Shown: positions 23,301-29,265 of the stretch, piece by piece | Position numbering within the stretch: the first letter of the stretch is position 1 | Layout: every line of letters begins with the position of its first letter | IMG/VR virus record: IMGVR_UViG_3300032331_000664 | Span: 1-29,265 of that record | DNA length: 29,265 nucleotides | DNA from: a virus | Direction: 5' to 3' (one strand) | Made by a program: the position numbers and the translations under genes | The notes under the pieces: model-generated | What the model was told of the DNA's origin: nothing | Seen by the model: the letters and a program-made list of their open reading frames with translations, nothing else | Database searches by the model: none

Positions 23301-23431
23301 TCTTCTTCGCTTGGTTTCTCAGCTTGTGCAGCTTCGTTTAAGATGTTCAAGATAGGAACTCCGAACTTCATCGGTAACTCACTTAAGATTGCTTCTAATT
23401 GCTTTACTTGTTCTTCTGATAATGTTAACAT
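23297..23431 (-). CDS. Tiny acidic helical protein in the tail block
   Basis: A 44-residue protein, MLTLSEEQVKQLEAILSEL, then FGVPILNILNEAAQ and an acidic end. It looks like two amphipathic helices. The start is 10 bases after the previous stop, and its TGA overlaps the next ATG (23297-23300). Such small acidic helical proteins beside fibre genes can be fibre chaperones, but here that is only a guess. Confidence 0.6.
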   Translation of the reverse strand: MLTLSEEQVKQLEAILSELPMKFGVPILNILNEAAQAEKPSEEE

Positions 23432-23441
23432 AGTCCGTGTT

Positions 23442-23714
23442 TTAGATGATTACTACTCCCAAATATTCCGCAACGTAATCGTCAACGACTGAGTTGTCAC
23501 GTCCCCATTCTGCGAATTGTTCTTCCGTCATTTGGTAGCGTCCATCGGTTAGGATTTTGCCATCATCGGTAAGCAATCTGTAATAGGTACTCGCGGTTGT
23601 TGCATCCGTTAAGAATGCTTCTACTAGTACTGTTAAGAATGTTGCAGTACCTTCGTTAAGTGGATAGACGATAGGTTGTATCGCTACTCCGTTTGTTGTT
23701 AAAGTGTTGTCCAT
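23442..23714 (-). CDS. Small protein downstream of the tail fibre
   Basis: A 90-residue protein. The N-terminal half is beta-rich (NGVAIQPIVYPLNEG, FLTVLVEAFL), the second half acidic (TEEQFAEWGRDNSVVDDYVAEYLG). The start overlaps the end of the fibre gene by 16 bases. Its place suggests a role with the fibre, such as tip or assembly helper. No family is recognised. Confidence 0.6.
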   Translation of the reverse strand: MDNTLTTNGVAIQPIVYPLNEGTATFLTVLVEAFLTDATTASTYYRLLTDDGKILTDGRYQMTEEQFAEWGRDNSVVDDYVAEYLGVVII

Positions 23715-25090
23715 ACTGTTCCGTTATATAAAGCCATTAAGTTTAAAGTTGTATCATATACCATTAGTCCCGTTGCGGGTGAAGCAATGGCGTTCTTTTG
23801 TGTGGTTGTCATTCGTGGAGGAAGAAATCCTAATGTTGTGCTTTGTACATCTAAAATTGCTGATGCTGTAATAGTACCTGAACTTGTACCATTCCCTGTT
23901 GTATTGGTAATAACTGTTCTTCTATTTAATCCATTAATCATTTGAGTACCGTTCCACATTGAAGATATTACAGTCCCTGTATCAGAACCCGTAGCCATTA
24001 TTCTATAATAAAACGGTACATTGAATACCAAGTCATTAGTGCTACTATTAATTGTAACTCCTGCACTAAAAGGTAATGTTATTCCACCACTCACCCTCGC
24101 AGTACCATTAACGTCAAGCTTGTATCCTGCGTCTGTGGTTATGCCTACACCTAAACTTCCGTTGACACTTAAAGTAACGGGAATTGATGAAGTACCCGCG
24201 CCATATCCGACACCCCACTTACCTTTTAAAATACCACCTAAACCACTATTAGAGCTACCTAATTCTAATCCGTAGGCTTGCATAATACTACCAGTTTGAG
24301 TTGTTCCTCCGTCTTTTAAGTTAATTATCCAAGAATTTCCAAACGCGTATTTACTTACAAATATTGATGCTCCCGATACCGATGGGGATGACATGTTTAT
24401 TAAGTAATTGCTAACTCCTGTAAACGCTCCATTTGTGAAAGTTGGAGTAATGTCCAAGCCAACCAAGACATCGTTATTAGCCGATGCTACTAAAGTGTTA
24501 TTAAAGAAGTTCGCTCTTGCAATTAAACCCGAAGCTGTAACCGAACCAACTGAATGTATAATCGCTGAAGGCGTTGAAGTCCCAACTCCAAACCTTCCAT
24601 TGGTAACATCAAAGAACAAGTTTGCCGACTGACTAACTACGCCACCATTTTGAAATAAAACGCGCCCATCGGTTCCGGATGTAATTGCAGTCGTACCGAT
24701 TGTTATTCCCGTTGATATAGTGAATGTTCTATCTGCTGAAAGGTCTTGTGTAGTTCCGTTTATTGTTAGGGTGCGAGTCGTTGGGACTTTGTTATTAAAC
24801 GTATTCCAATCAGTCGATGACAATGCACCCGTTGTGGTAGTGTTCGCAGTTGCAATGCTTAACGTTCTGTTTGCGGAAAGGTCACCTCCTCCACTCAATG
24901 GCGATGTCGTTGATATTGTGCGAGTCGTTGGGACTAATCCCGTTGTGGCACCCGCGACAATCTCAGCTCCCGTGATTGACTTGGTTACATAGCTTCCACT
25001 AACCAATTCAGATATCTCCAATAAATCGGTCGATGCAAGGTTGGCTCCTTTCGGATCCATCTGCGATATTTTCTTTGTTCTAAATGCCAT
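23699..25090 (-). CDS. Tail fibre protein
   Basis: A 463-residue fibre-like protein. The start MAFRTKKISQMDPKGANL is an attachment-type N-terminus. The shaft (about 60-150) holds near-repeats with the pattern TRTLTING/SADRTFTIS and LSSTDWNTFNNKV, common in fibre proteins of Bacteroidota phages. Later parts resemble the GRFGVGTSTPSA and GYKLDVNGTARVSGG units seen before endosialidase-type chaperone ends, but no such chaperone domain follows. The protein ends with TGLMVYDTTLNLMALYNGTVW, a typical fibre terminus. Probably host-binding. Confidence 0.78.
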   Translation of the reverse strand: MAFRTKKISQMDPKGANLASTDLLEISELVSGSYVTKSITGAEIVAGATTGLVPTTRTISTTSPLSGGGDLSANRTLSIATANTTTTGALSSTDWNTFNNKVPTTRTLTINGTTQDLSADRTFTISTGITIGTTAITSGTDGRVLFQNGGVVSQSANLFFDVTNGRFGVGTSTPSAIIHSVGSVTASGLIARANFFNNTLVASANNDVLVGLDITPTFTNGAFTGVSNYLINMSSPSVSGASIFVSKYAFGNSWIINLKDGGTTQTGSIMQAYGLELGSSNSGLGGILKGKWGVGYGAGTSSIPVTLSVNGSLGVGITTDAGYKLDVNGTARVSGGITLPFSAGVTINSSTNDLVFNVPFYYRIMATGSDTGTVISSMWNGTQMINGLNRRTVITNTTGNGTSSGTITASAILDVQSTTLGFLPPRMTTTQKNAIASPATGLMVYDTTLNLMALYNGTVWTTL

Positions 25091-25101
25091 ATATATATTA
25101 A

Positions 25102-25109
25102 CAAAAATA
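25102..25109 (-). promoter_or_regulatory. Possible promoter box before the tail fibre gene
   Basis: TATTTTTG on the minus strand matches TAnnTTTG, 11 bases before the ATG at 25090, in the 29-base gap after the terminase gene. No TTG is found at the right spacing upstream, so it may be chance in AT-rich sequence. Confidence 0.3.
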
Positions 25110-25119
25110 GTTATTATGT

Positions 25120-26271
25120 TTAGAAGGCGAAGTATGAGTCATCGGTATAGTATTCCTTTCGGATGTAAGTACCGGCATATCGCACCGCATCCATGGCATC
25201 ATCCCACAGCTTCACCGGCTCATCAGTGATTTGGTCACCAATCTTCTTCCACTTATAATTCTCGTACTCTTTTTTTATCCTGGACTCATCCTCGCAGAAC
25301 ACTCCGAAGGTCTTGATGTTGTCGATGCCTTTCTTCACAACCTTGTTAGCATTCTGCACATCGTATCCTGCATTGTTCATCTCCGCGATTATCTCCGGTC
25401 GTGCGTAATCTGCTACGATCGTGATGTTCTTCTCCACTCCAAGTTGCTCACACTTCTCGATGAGGTTGGTCGTGGTGAGGTAGCTCTCATAGATGACCGG
25501 CTCGATGTAGATGTCATCCTCACACCAATACACTCGCATGAGAGCTGTGGGGTGATTGTATCCGAAGTCCAACCCATAGACGTAATTGACGAACCGAGCA
25601 GGTCGATGCTTCACGAATGTCCAATTCGAATATATGTTGGATTTGCTGATTGCCTTCTCACCGAGTGCGTAGATTTGATACAGTGATTCATCAGTTCGCT
25701 TCAAGTCCTCGATTTGTCTACGGATGGAATCGGGAAGGAATGGATTGTCGCGATACGTTGATTTGATGAGGATGCTTTCCTCCTTCGGTAGTTCATACAA
25801 CCAGGATGCCGATTCACTTGGATTGTAATCGAAGATGAGCTTCCATTCAGTTCTCATGTTGAGTTGAGTGAAATCATCATAGAAGAGCTCATTGGCCTCA
25901 TTACACCATGCGAGGTCGCGTTTCCTTCCTCGTATCTTTTGCTCATCATCCACACTAAAGAACTCCACGATGCTTCCATTGGGGAATGTGTAGATGTGTT
26001 CACTCTTGTTATGAGCATTGACATCATACAAGTCCATCATCTTCATGATCTCAAGGAAATCCCTCATGACTGTTGCTCTGAGAGCAGGAAACGTTTTTCG
26101 GATAATAGAGGTAACCTTCCCCCTATTTTGTAGAGAGTAGACAATTATCATTTGACAAAGGGAATATGTCTTGGATGACCTACTTCCTCCCTCATTAATT
26201 ATAAACCGTATATCCTTATCCTGGAGAGCTGAGTAGTTCTTCTCAAAGATAACGGTGCTATTTATTTCCAT
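25120..26271 (-). CDS. terL: Terminase large subunit
   Basis: A 383-residue packaging motor. ATPase part: Walker A G28-G-S-R-S-S-K34-T35, and Walker B-like DLAWCNEAN (about 119-127) with catalytic Glu125. RNase H-like nuclease part: Asp235 in YGLDFGYNHP, Asp288 in VADYARPE, and an acidic patch LWDDAMDAV near 360. This matches PBSX-type terminases. It cuts concatemers and pumps DNA through the portal. It follows TerS with one tiny ORF between, and the start overlaps that ORF by 14 bases. Confidence 0.93.
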   Translation of the reverse strand: MEINSTVIFEKNYSALQDKDIRFIINEGGSRSSKTYSLCQMIIVYSLQNRGKVTSIIRKTFPALRATVMRDFLEIMKMMDLYDVNAHNKSEHIYTFPNGSIVEFFSVDDEQKIRGRKRDLAWCNEANELFYDDFTQLNMRTEWKLIFDYNPSESASWLYELPKEESILIKSTYRDNPFLPDSIRRQIEDLKRTDESLYQIYALGEKAISKSNIYSNWTFVKHRPARFVNYVYGLDFGYNHPTALMRVYWCEDDIYIEPVIYESYLTTTNLIEKCEQLGVEKNITIVADYARPEIIAEMNNAGYDVQNANKVVKKGIDNIKTFGVFCEDESRIKKEYENYKWKKIGDQITDEPVKLWDDAMDAVRYAGTYIRKEYYTDDSYFAF

Positions 26272-26419
26272 TTGCTATCTCATAACAGTGAGCCAACATA
26301 CTGAATTGGCGTTGGTCACTCATGACTGCTATTCGATTGATTCTAACATTCACTCCCTTCTTGAAATGGATGTATCTCTCAACCACCTGGCACATCATAT
26401 CGATTATATCATTTGTCAT
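26258..26419 (-). CDS. Small ORF between TerS and TerL
   Basis: A 53-residue basic frame, MTNDIIDMMCQVVERYIHF, then KKGVNVRINRIAVMSDQRQF and HCYEIANGNK. It overlaps the end of TerS by 11 bases and the start of TerL by 14. No family is recognised. That it fills the gap exactly suggests it is translated, perhaps coupling the two terminase genes. Confidence 0.5.
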   Translation of the reverse strand: MTNDIIDMMCQVVERYIHFKKGVNVRINRIAVMSDQRQFSMLAHCYEIANGNK

Positions 26420-26831
26420 CCGGTTTGATGATGTTCACCTTAATTTCGTTGATGTCCTTCCCGTTGGTCGTGATGTCCGACTTCTCAGTGAGTCCATTCA
26501 AGCGTTGAGTGATTGATGGATTGTAAAGTCCTGCCAACCCGTTCTCAATCTGATTTTGACGAATCACTCGCTTAATGCGTGTACAGATATCCACGTATGT
26601 TGAATACCTCCCTTCACGATTCTCAAAGTATTGATGAACTAAACAAACCTTCTCTTCAGCAAAGTTAAGGAATCCTTCCAAGGTATATGGTCTTGGAATC
26701 AGCTCATAGTCATGCCTTCCATCCTTACCAACAAACACTTGTTTCTTGATTGGATTGTTCTCAATGAATTGCTTCCATTCAATGAATAGAGCTTCGAATT
26801 CTTCTTCAGTTAGCATTTTGTGTTTTGGCAT
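26409..26831 (-). CDS. terS: Terminase small subunit
   Basis: A 140-residue protein. The helical N-terminal part (LTEEEFEALFIEWKQFIEN) is followed by RPYTLEGFLNFAEEKV, a helix-turn-helix-like region with TYVDICTRIKRVIRQNQIENG, and the end LYNPSITQRLNGLTEKSDI, a pattern I know from small terminases of Bacteroidota phages. TerS recognises the packaging site and recruits TerL. It lies directly before TerL, as usual. Confidence 0.78.
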   Translation of the reverse strand: MPKHKMLTEEEFEALFIEWKQFIENNPIKKQVFVGKDGRHDYELIPRPYTLEGFLNFAEEKVCLVHQYFENREGRYSTYVDICTRIKRVIRQNQIENGLAGLYNPSITQRLNGLTEKSDITTNGKDINEIKVNIIKPDDK

Positions 26832-27097
26832 TATTCCTCTCCTTTCCCTGGTGTTGGTTTAGTTCTCCTTTTTCTCTTCGGAATCGGTTTTGCGCTCACT
26901 TCCTGCTCGATGCCCTCATATTTGATTGGCTCCGGTGCAGTCGTTGTTTCTGATTCCTTCTCAAATAAATATCCCATGCCAATTGACACATAATATTTGT
27001 ACTTTGATACATCTATATTATCAACAACAATGATTATGTTTCGAACCGTTGTATGCTTGACAATAGTTTTGCCTTTATATTCTGCTTTTATTCTCAT
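26831..27097 (-). CDS. Hypothetical basic protein before the terminase
   Basis: An 88-residue protein. It has a beta-rich N-terminal part (KGKTIVKHTTVRNIIIVVDN, YKYYVSIGMGYLFEKE) and a disordered, Pro/Lys/Arg-rich C-terminus (PIPKRKRRTKPTPGKGEE). The basic tail could bind nucleic acid. It overlaps the sigma-like gene by 23 bases and TerS by one. No family is recognised. Confidence 0.65.
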   Translation of the reverse strand: MRIKAEYKGKTIVKHTTVRNIIIVVDNIDVSKYKYYVSIGMGYLFEKESETTTAPEPIKYEGIEQEVSAKPIPKRKRRTKPTPGKGEE

Positions 27098-27614
27098 CTT
27101 TTATCTTATTTAGATCGTGTTTAATGTCCCTAATATAGTAATGAGCTGAGGTGACTGGAATGTCAAAATACTTAGCCATTGACCTGGCGGTCGTGTATCC
27201 CTTCTCATAATATGCATCAAAGATTATCAACTTGATTCTATCCTTGACCTCTCTCTTATATATCTCAATGCATGACTTGTGGTCATGGTATTTCTTTTCC
27301 TCTCGAATCTTGTGTTCCAAATCTTCCTCATCATCGCAGTCATTCGGAATATCAAGCTCGTTGGCACCCACTCTCTCCTCAAGTTGACTGATTGAAGTGG
27401 ACCACAATATTTGCTTTTTAATCGTATTCAATAAGTAACTCTTGACCTTATTCTCATCCTTTGTATCATCACTTATCTCAGCCACATAAAGATAACTATT
27501 GTTGATGACCACATCGGCAATCATGTTGGCTTTGAATTTAGCGAGGAAATACTCAGTGTACGTCCTCACCTCATCATAATGCCTTGAGATATATCGGTCA
27601 AGTGTTCGCTTCAT
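27075..27614 (-). CDS. Sigma-factor-like / HTH transcription regulator
   Basis: A 179-residue protein with a layout like a small ECF sigma factor. Residues about 20-75 (MIADVVINNSYLYVAE, then NKVKSYLLNTIKKQILW) resemble region 2. An acidic linker at about 85-115 follows (PNDCDDEEDLEHK). Residues about 130-172 (FDAYYEKGYTTARSMAKYF, DIPVTSAHYYIRDIKHDL) resemble a region-4 helix-turn-helix. It precedes the terminase and late genes, a natural place for a late-gene activator. Key sigma residues cannot be confirmed by eye; it may be only a DNA-binding relative. Confidence 0.55.
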   Translation of the reverse strand: MKRTLDRYISRHYDEVRTYTEYFLAKFKANMIADVVINNSYLYVAEISDDTKDENKVKSYLLNTIKKQILWSTSISQLEERVGANELDIPNDCDDEEDLEHKIREEKKYHDHKSCIEIYKREVKDRIKLIIFDAYYEKGYTTARSMAKYFDIPVTSAHYYIRDIKHDLNKIKDENKSRI

Positions 27615-27801
27615 ACCATTCCATGAATTGCTTATAGTATATCTTCCTCACTGTCCTGGCACAAAAGCAATCGGTTGTAATTTCTCCGGTGTGCTCATCA
27701 TATATTCGGTACAGTGCTTTAAGCGTAATCTTGGCATACTTAGATGCATCAGTTGACCTGACAATCTCATTGATATATTTTACTTGAGCTTCGCTAAACA
27801 T
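27598..27801 (-). CDS. Hypothetical small protein
   Basis: A 67-residue basic protein (SEAQVKYINEIVR, KITLKALYRIYDEHTG, RKIYYKQFMEWYEANT) with two Cys in DCFCAR. Mostly helical, no membrane segment. It overlaps both neighbours (17 bases with the sigma-like gene, 22 with the membrane protein gene). No family is recognised. Confidence 0.6.
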   Translation of the reverse strand: MFSEAQVKYINEIVRSTDASKYAKITLKALYRIYDEHTGEITTDCFCARTVRKIYYKQFMEWYEANT

Positions 27802-28028
27802 TCCTCAATGATAAACGCAATAAACGAAACGATGGTTGCTTGGATAAAGTCACCAGTGATAATCCATGTGGACCACAAGCTCATGCACTTCCAACAACCA
27901 AGTCCGGCATGGATGTAGTTGACCAGGTGATTCGGTCGGATTCGCACTGCGATGTTATCCCATAACAACTGAAGTGGCTCGAATGATACCAGGAACCAAC
28001 TGAGTGCGAGTGAAGCTAAGTAAGTCAT
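27780..28028 (-). CDS. Small membrane protein with a CWKC motif
   Basis: An 82-residue protein with hydrophobic segments at about 2-22 (TYLASLALSWFLVSFEPLQLL) and 50-75, and a C-W-K-C motif at about 45-48 between them. It resembles small phage membrane proteins in which a CxxC lies beside a membrane helix. A redox or metal role is possible but unproven. Overlaps the MazG-like gene by 4 bases. Confidence 0.62.
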   Translation of the reverse strand: MTYLASLALSWFLVSFEPLQLLWDNIAVRIRPNHLVNYIHAGLGCWKCMSLWSTWIITGDFIQATIVSFIAFIIEECLAKLK

Positions 28029-28234
28029 ATCTCTTGCTTTAATTTTTCAATATACAAGGTCGCATCCATCAATTCCTCTTGGAGATGATTCAACCAATCG
28101 AGTAAAGGTAATGAATTATTTTCCAATGTGGTACCATATTTTTTGATTCCCATCTCGGAACGCTCATAATACTTGGTCATGACCTTCATTAGGATTGGAT
28201 CTATTTGTTTTTCCATAATTAATTCATTTGACAT
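28025..28234 (-). CDS. MazG-like nucleotide pyrophosphohydrolase, short form
   Basis: A 69-residue helical protein with YERSEMGIKKYGTTLEN, then WLNHLQEELMDATLYIEKL. The YG-x(n)-HLQEELMDA pattern resembles the Glu/Asp-rich helices that bind metal in MazG-type or all-alpha NTP pyrophosphohydrolases. The protein is shorter than full MazG domains (about 90-100 residues), so it may be a trimmed or non-catalytic relative. Possible role: altering nucleotide pools or ppGpp during infection. Confidence 0.55.
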   Translation of the reverse strand: MSNELIMEKQIDPILMKVMTKYYERSEMGIKKYGTTLENNSLPLLDWLNHLQEELMDATLYIEKLKQEI

Positions 28235-28413
28235 TTAACTTCATCGAATGCAGCTGCATCCACTTCTTCGATATATACCTCATCATCTTCCATAGTCAAC
28301 ACGATGCAATAATTGACATTCATTCCATTAAACACATCCTGGAATCGGTTGATGATCATATGTGGCTCATCATTCTTGGTCCCGACATAAGCAATGAAGT
28401 ATCTATCTCTCAT
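28219..28413 (-). CDS. Hypothetical small acidic protein
   Basis: A 64-residue beta-rich, acidic protein starting MRDRYFIAYVGTK, with YCIVLTMEDDEVYIEE and ending FDEVKCQMN. I chose the ATG at 28413 over 28446 because the longer form overlaps the upstream HTH gene and adds a low-complexity Ser-rich start. No family is recognised. Confidence 0.6.
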   Translation of the reverse strand: MRDRYFIAYVGTKNDEPHMIINRFQDVFNGMNVNYCIVLTMEDDEVYIEEVDAAAFDEVKCQMN

Positions 28414-28615
28414 AATACTTGAAAAATTTGATATAGAACTCCTCATTCACTGGATGACCTTTCAAGAATCTCCACAACTGAAGGTAAGTGATTCCCATAT
28501 CTTCAGCGATATGTGCTAATTTGTATCTCTTGGATACCCGTGACCTCATCTCTCGATCGATGAAGTCACGAATGGTTTCCCCATCAGAAAGGTGAATCGT
28601 CAAAGCTCTCATCAA
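28403..28615 (-). CDS. Small helix-turn-helix protein
   Basis: A 70-residue protein. The C-terminal half, KLAHIAEDMGITYLQLWRFL then KGHPVNEEFYIKFFKYYE, has the form of a lambda-repressor-like helix-turn-helix. The N-terminal half is a short strand and helix (RALTIHLSDGETIRDFI). Met2 (28612) is an alternative start. It overlaps the DUF3127 gene by 32 bases. Probably a small regulator. Confidence 0.6.
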   Translation of the reverse strand: MMRALTIHLSDGETIRDFIDREMRSRVSKRYKLAHIAEDMGITYLQLWRFLKGHPVNEEFYIKFFKYYER

Positions 28616-28886
28616 CTACCGGCATTGAGTTAATATTCCACACATCCAAAGTATTATAATACTTCCCGTTGTATTCTCTCCCTCTCAGATTGAATTTCAC
28701 GGTGATATCGATACCAGGTGAATACTCGTTGAGTAGTTTACACTTATCTTGAGCCAATTGGAAGATGACATCCTGAGGATAATCTCCATTCGGTACGGTT
28801 AGGACAAACATTCTCACTGAGAACTTGTCGCTGATTTGTTTGATTGGCTCAATCATCTTGATTGTACCTGTTACTTGTAATTCCAT
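28584..28886 (-). CDS. DUF3127 protein, SSB-like
   Basis: A 100-residue protein that fits DUF3127: MELQVTGTIKMIEPI, YPQDVIFQLAQDKCKLL, VKFNLRGREYNGKYYNTL. This family is common in Bacteroidota and their phages and looks like a single OB-fold domain. The C-terminus is acidic and ends DESFDDSPF, much like the protein-binding tail of bacterial SSB (DDDIPF). Inferred role: a phage single-stranded DNA-binding protein. No other SSB is visible in this window, which supports that. The leader has repeat copy C upstream. Confidence 0.78.
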   Translation of the reverse strand: MELQVTGTIKMIEPIKQISDKFSVRMFVLTVPNGDYPQDVIFQLAQDKCKLLNEYSPGIDITVKFNLRGREYNGKYYNTLDVWNINSMPVVDESFDDSPF

Positions 28887-28909
28887 TGTATATTTATTTA
28901 ATTATTACT

Positions 28910-28936
28910 ATTGTTCTTGTTGTTTAGTTATCATTT
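28910..28936 (-). repeat. Leader repeat, copy C (mini-ORF ends in TAG)
   Basis: Shares 27 bases with copies A and B. The mini-ORF MITKQQEQ at 28908-28934 is intact but ends in TAG rather than TGA, and the next gene starts 21 bases later (28886) behind an AT-rich leader, so the stop/start overlap is lost here. Confidence 0.85.
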
Positions 28937-28951
28937 TGTTGACTCCAACAA
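28936..28951 (-). other. Small hairpin before leader repeat copy C
   Basis: TTGTTG / CAACAA perfect six-base arms around a four-base loop. No T-run follows on either strand, so it is not an evident terminator. It could be an RNA processing or regulatory hairpin, or chance. Confidence 0.4.
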
Positions 28952-28965
28952 TATGATTATTTTGA

Positions 28966-28980
28966 TTTAAAGGTTAATTT
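28966..28980. repeat. 15-base repeat at gene 3' end, copy 1
   Basis: TTTAAAGGTTAATTT is identical at 28966-28980 and 29143-29157. Each copy encodes the last residues (I-N-L) and the stop codon of one gene, so two unrelated neighbouring genes end in the same sequence. Confidence 0.75.
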
Positions 28981-29131
28981 GTATTAAAGTTCCTGCAATA
29001 ATCATCATACCAATTATTGCAAACCAAAGAGTTGAATAAGATTCTATTATTGTTTCTCTTTTATAGTTTACCGCATGCCATATAATAGTAAATCCTATTA
29101 CTTTAAGTATAAATTCTAATATCTCTTTCAT
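28967..29131 (-). CDS. Small two-pass membrane protein
   Basis: A 54-residue protein, MKEILEFILKVIGFTIIW, then YKRETIIESYSTLWFAIIGMM and IIAGTLIQINL. Two hydrophobic segments at about 5-20 and 35-51. It starts directly at leader repeat copy D and its stop lies in the 15-base repeat. Function is unknown. Confidence 0.6.
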   Translation of the reverse strand: MKEILEFILKVIGFTIIWHAVNYKRETIIESYSTLWFAIIGMMIIAGTLIQINL

Positions 29132-29146
29132 TGTTCTTGTTGTTTA
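29126..29146 (-). repeat. Leader repeat, copy D (short form)
   Basis: Shares 21 bases with copy A, from the TAA that here is the stop of the upstream gene through AACAACAAGAACAATG and the next two A-rich bases. It lacks the ATGATAAC part, so there is no mini-ORF in this copy. The conserved element is therefore the stretch directly before the start codon. Confidence 0.8.
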
Positions 29147-29157
29147 AAGGTTAATTT
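29143..29157. repeat. 15-base repeat at gene 3' end, copy 2
   Basis: Second copy of TTTAAAGGTTAATTT, covering the end of the right-edge gene and adjoining leader repeat copy D. Confidence 0.75.
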
Positions 29158-29265
29158 TGTTTATGTAACTTGTGCCGATGCTTTCTTCAACACCATCAAG
29201 TTTGTAGTAATAAACAACACCATAATCCATATCAACTTTATGAGTTGTAAATACTCTTGGGTGTC
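29144..29265 (-). CDS. Hypothetical protein, cut by or starting near the right edge
   Basis: Open from the right edge to TAA at 29144-29146, 39 residues seen (ending with GVVYYYKLDGVEESIG then TSYINKINL). An internal ATG at 29230 would give a 28-residue protein. If the ends are joined, the frame is closed by a TGA just upstream of the visible part, so the 29230 start would then be used, 7 bases after the stop of the junction-spanning gene. No family is recognised. Confidence 0.5.
   Translation of the reverse strand, partial: HPRVFTTHKVDMDYGVVYYYKLDGVEESIGTSYINKINL

Noticed and set aside
23699-25090. Possible diversity-generating retroelement or variable fibre tip
   Set aside because: No reverse transcriptase gene, template repeat or adenine-biased variable repeat is visible in the window.
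1-29265. CRISPR arrays, tRNA genes, insertion sequences, integrase and attachment sites
   Set aside because: Reading both strands by eye gave no regularly spaced repeats, no cloverleaf I could support, no transposase, and no integrase-like protein. A tRNA scan by program could still find one.

Overview
The window looks like the genome, or nearly the whole genome, of a tailed double-stranded DNA phage with a long non-contractile tail (siphovirus-type), infecting a Bacteroidota host, probably a Flavobacterium-like one. The host guess rests on three things. Promoters fit the Bacteroidota pattern TTG/TTTG-N(17-23)-TAnnTTTG. Start codons are preceded by A-rich leaders, mostly without Shine-Dalgarno sequences. 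Several proteins resemble families common in Bacteroidota phages (VirE-N/BT4734-type primase-helicase, DUF3127, tail proteins). I see no integrase, CI-type repressor, tRNA, CRISPR, IS element or rRNA, so nothing here points to lysogeny.

Almost everything is on the minus strand, so transcription runs from high to low coordinates. (1) 7319 to 1 is an early region: small proteins chained by ATGA stop/start overlaps, a winged-helix protein, a stand-alone DnaA domain-IV-like protein, a candidate origin or operator (5124-5285), a primase-helicase, a VRR-NUC-like nuclease, an ERF-type annealing protein and a PD-(D/E)XK nuclease. Promoters lie at about 7346, 5098 and 1863. (2) 29265 to 26831 holds more small early or middle genes: DUF3127, an HTH protein, a MazG-like protein, a membrane protein, and a sigma-factor-like protein just before the terminase. 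(3) 26831 to 7753 is the late region: TerS, TerL, tail fibre, tail tip proteins, tape measure, neck proteins, protease-scaffold, major capsid, probable major tail protein, portal, connector, holin, GH108 endolysin, a spanin-like lipoprotein and a metallophosphoesterase. It ends at a strong terminator (7694-7722). The order is unusual: tail genes come between the terminase and the head genes, and the portal follows the capsid.

The main break in polarity is a pair of plus-strand genes (14876-16115), probably tail assembly chaperones. They have their own TAnnTTTG promoter and converge on the neighbouring minus gene with overlapping stop codons. Late read-through would be antisense to them.

Both window ends carry copies of one leader repeat (four copies, at 106-135, 440-469, 28910-28936 and 29126-29146), and a small gene reads cleanly across the joined ends. 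The simplest reading is a circular or circularly permuted genome of about 29.3 kb. On that circle the early transcripts starting near 7.3, 5.1 and 1.8 kb run through the junction into the sigma-like gene and then the terminase, so nearly the whole genome is transcribed in one direction.
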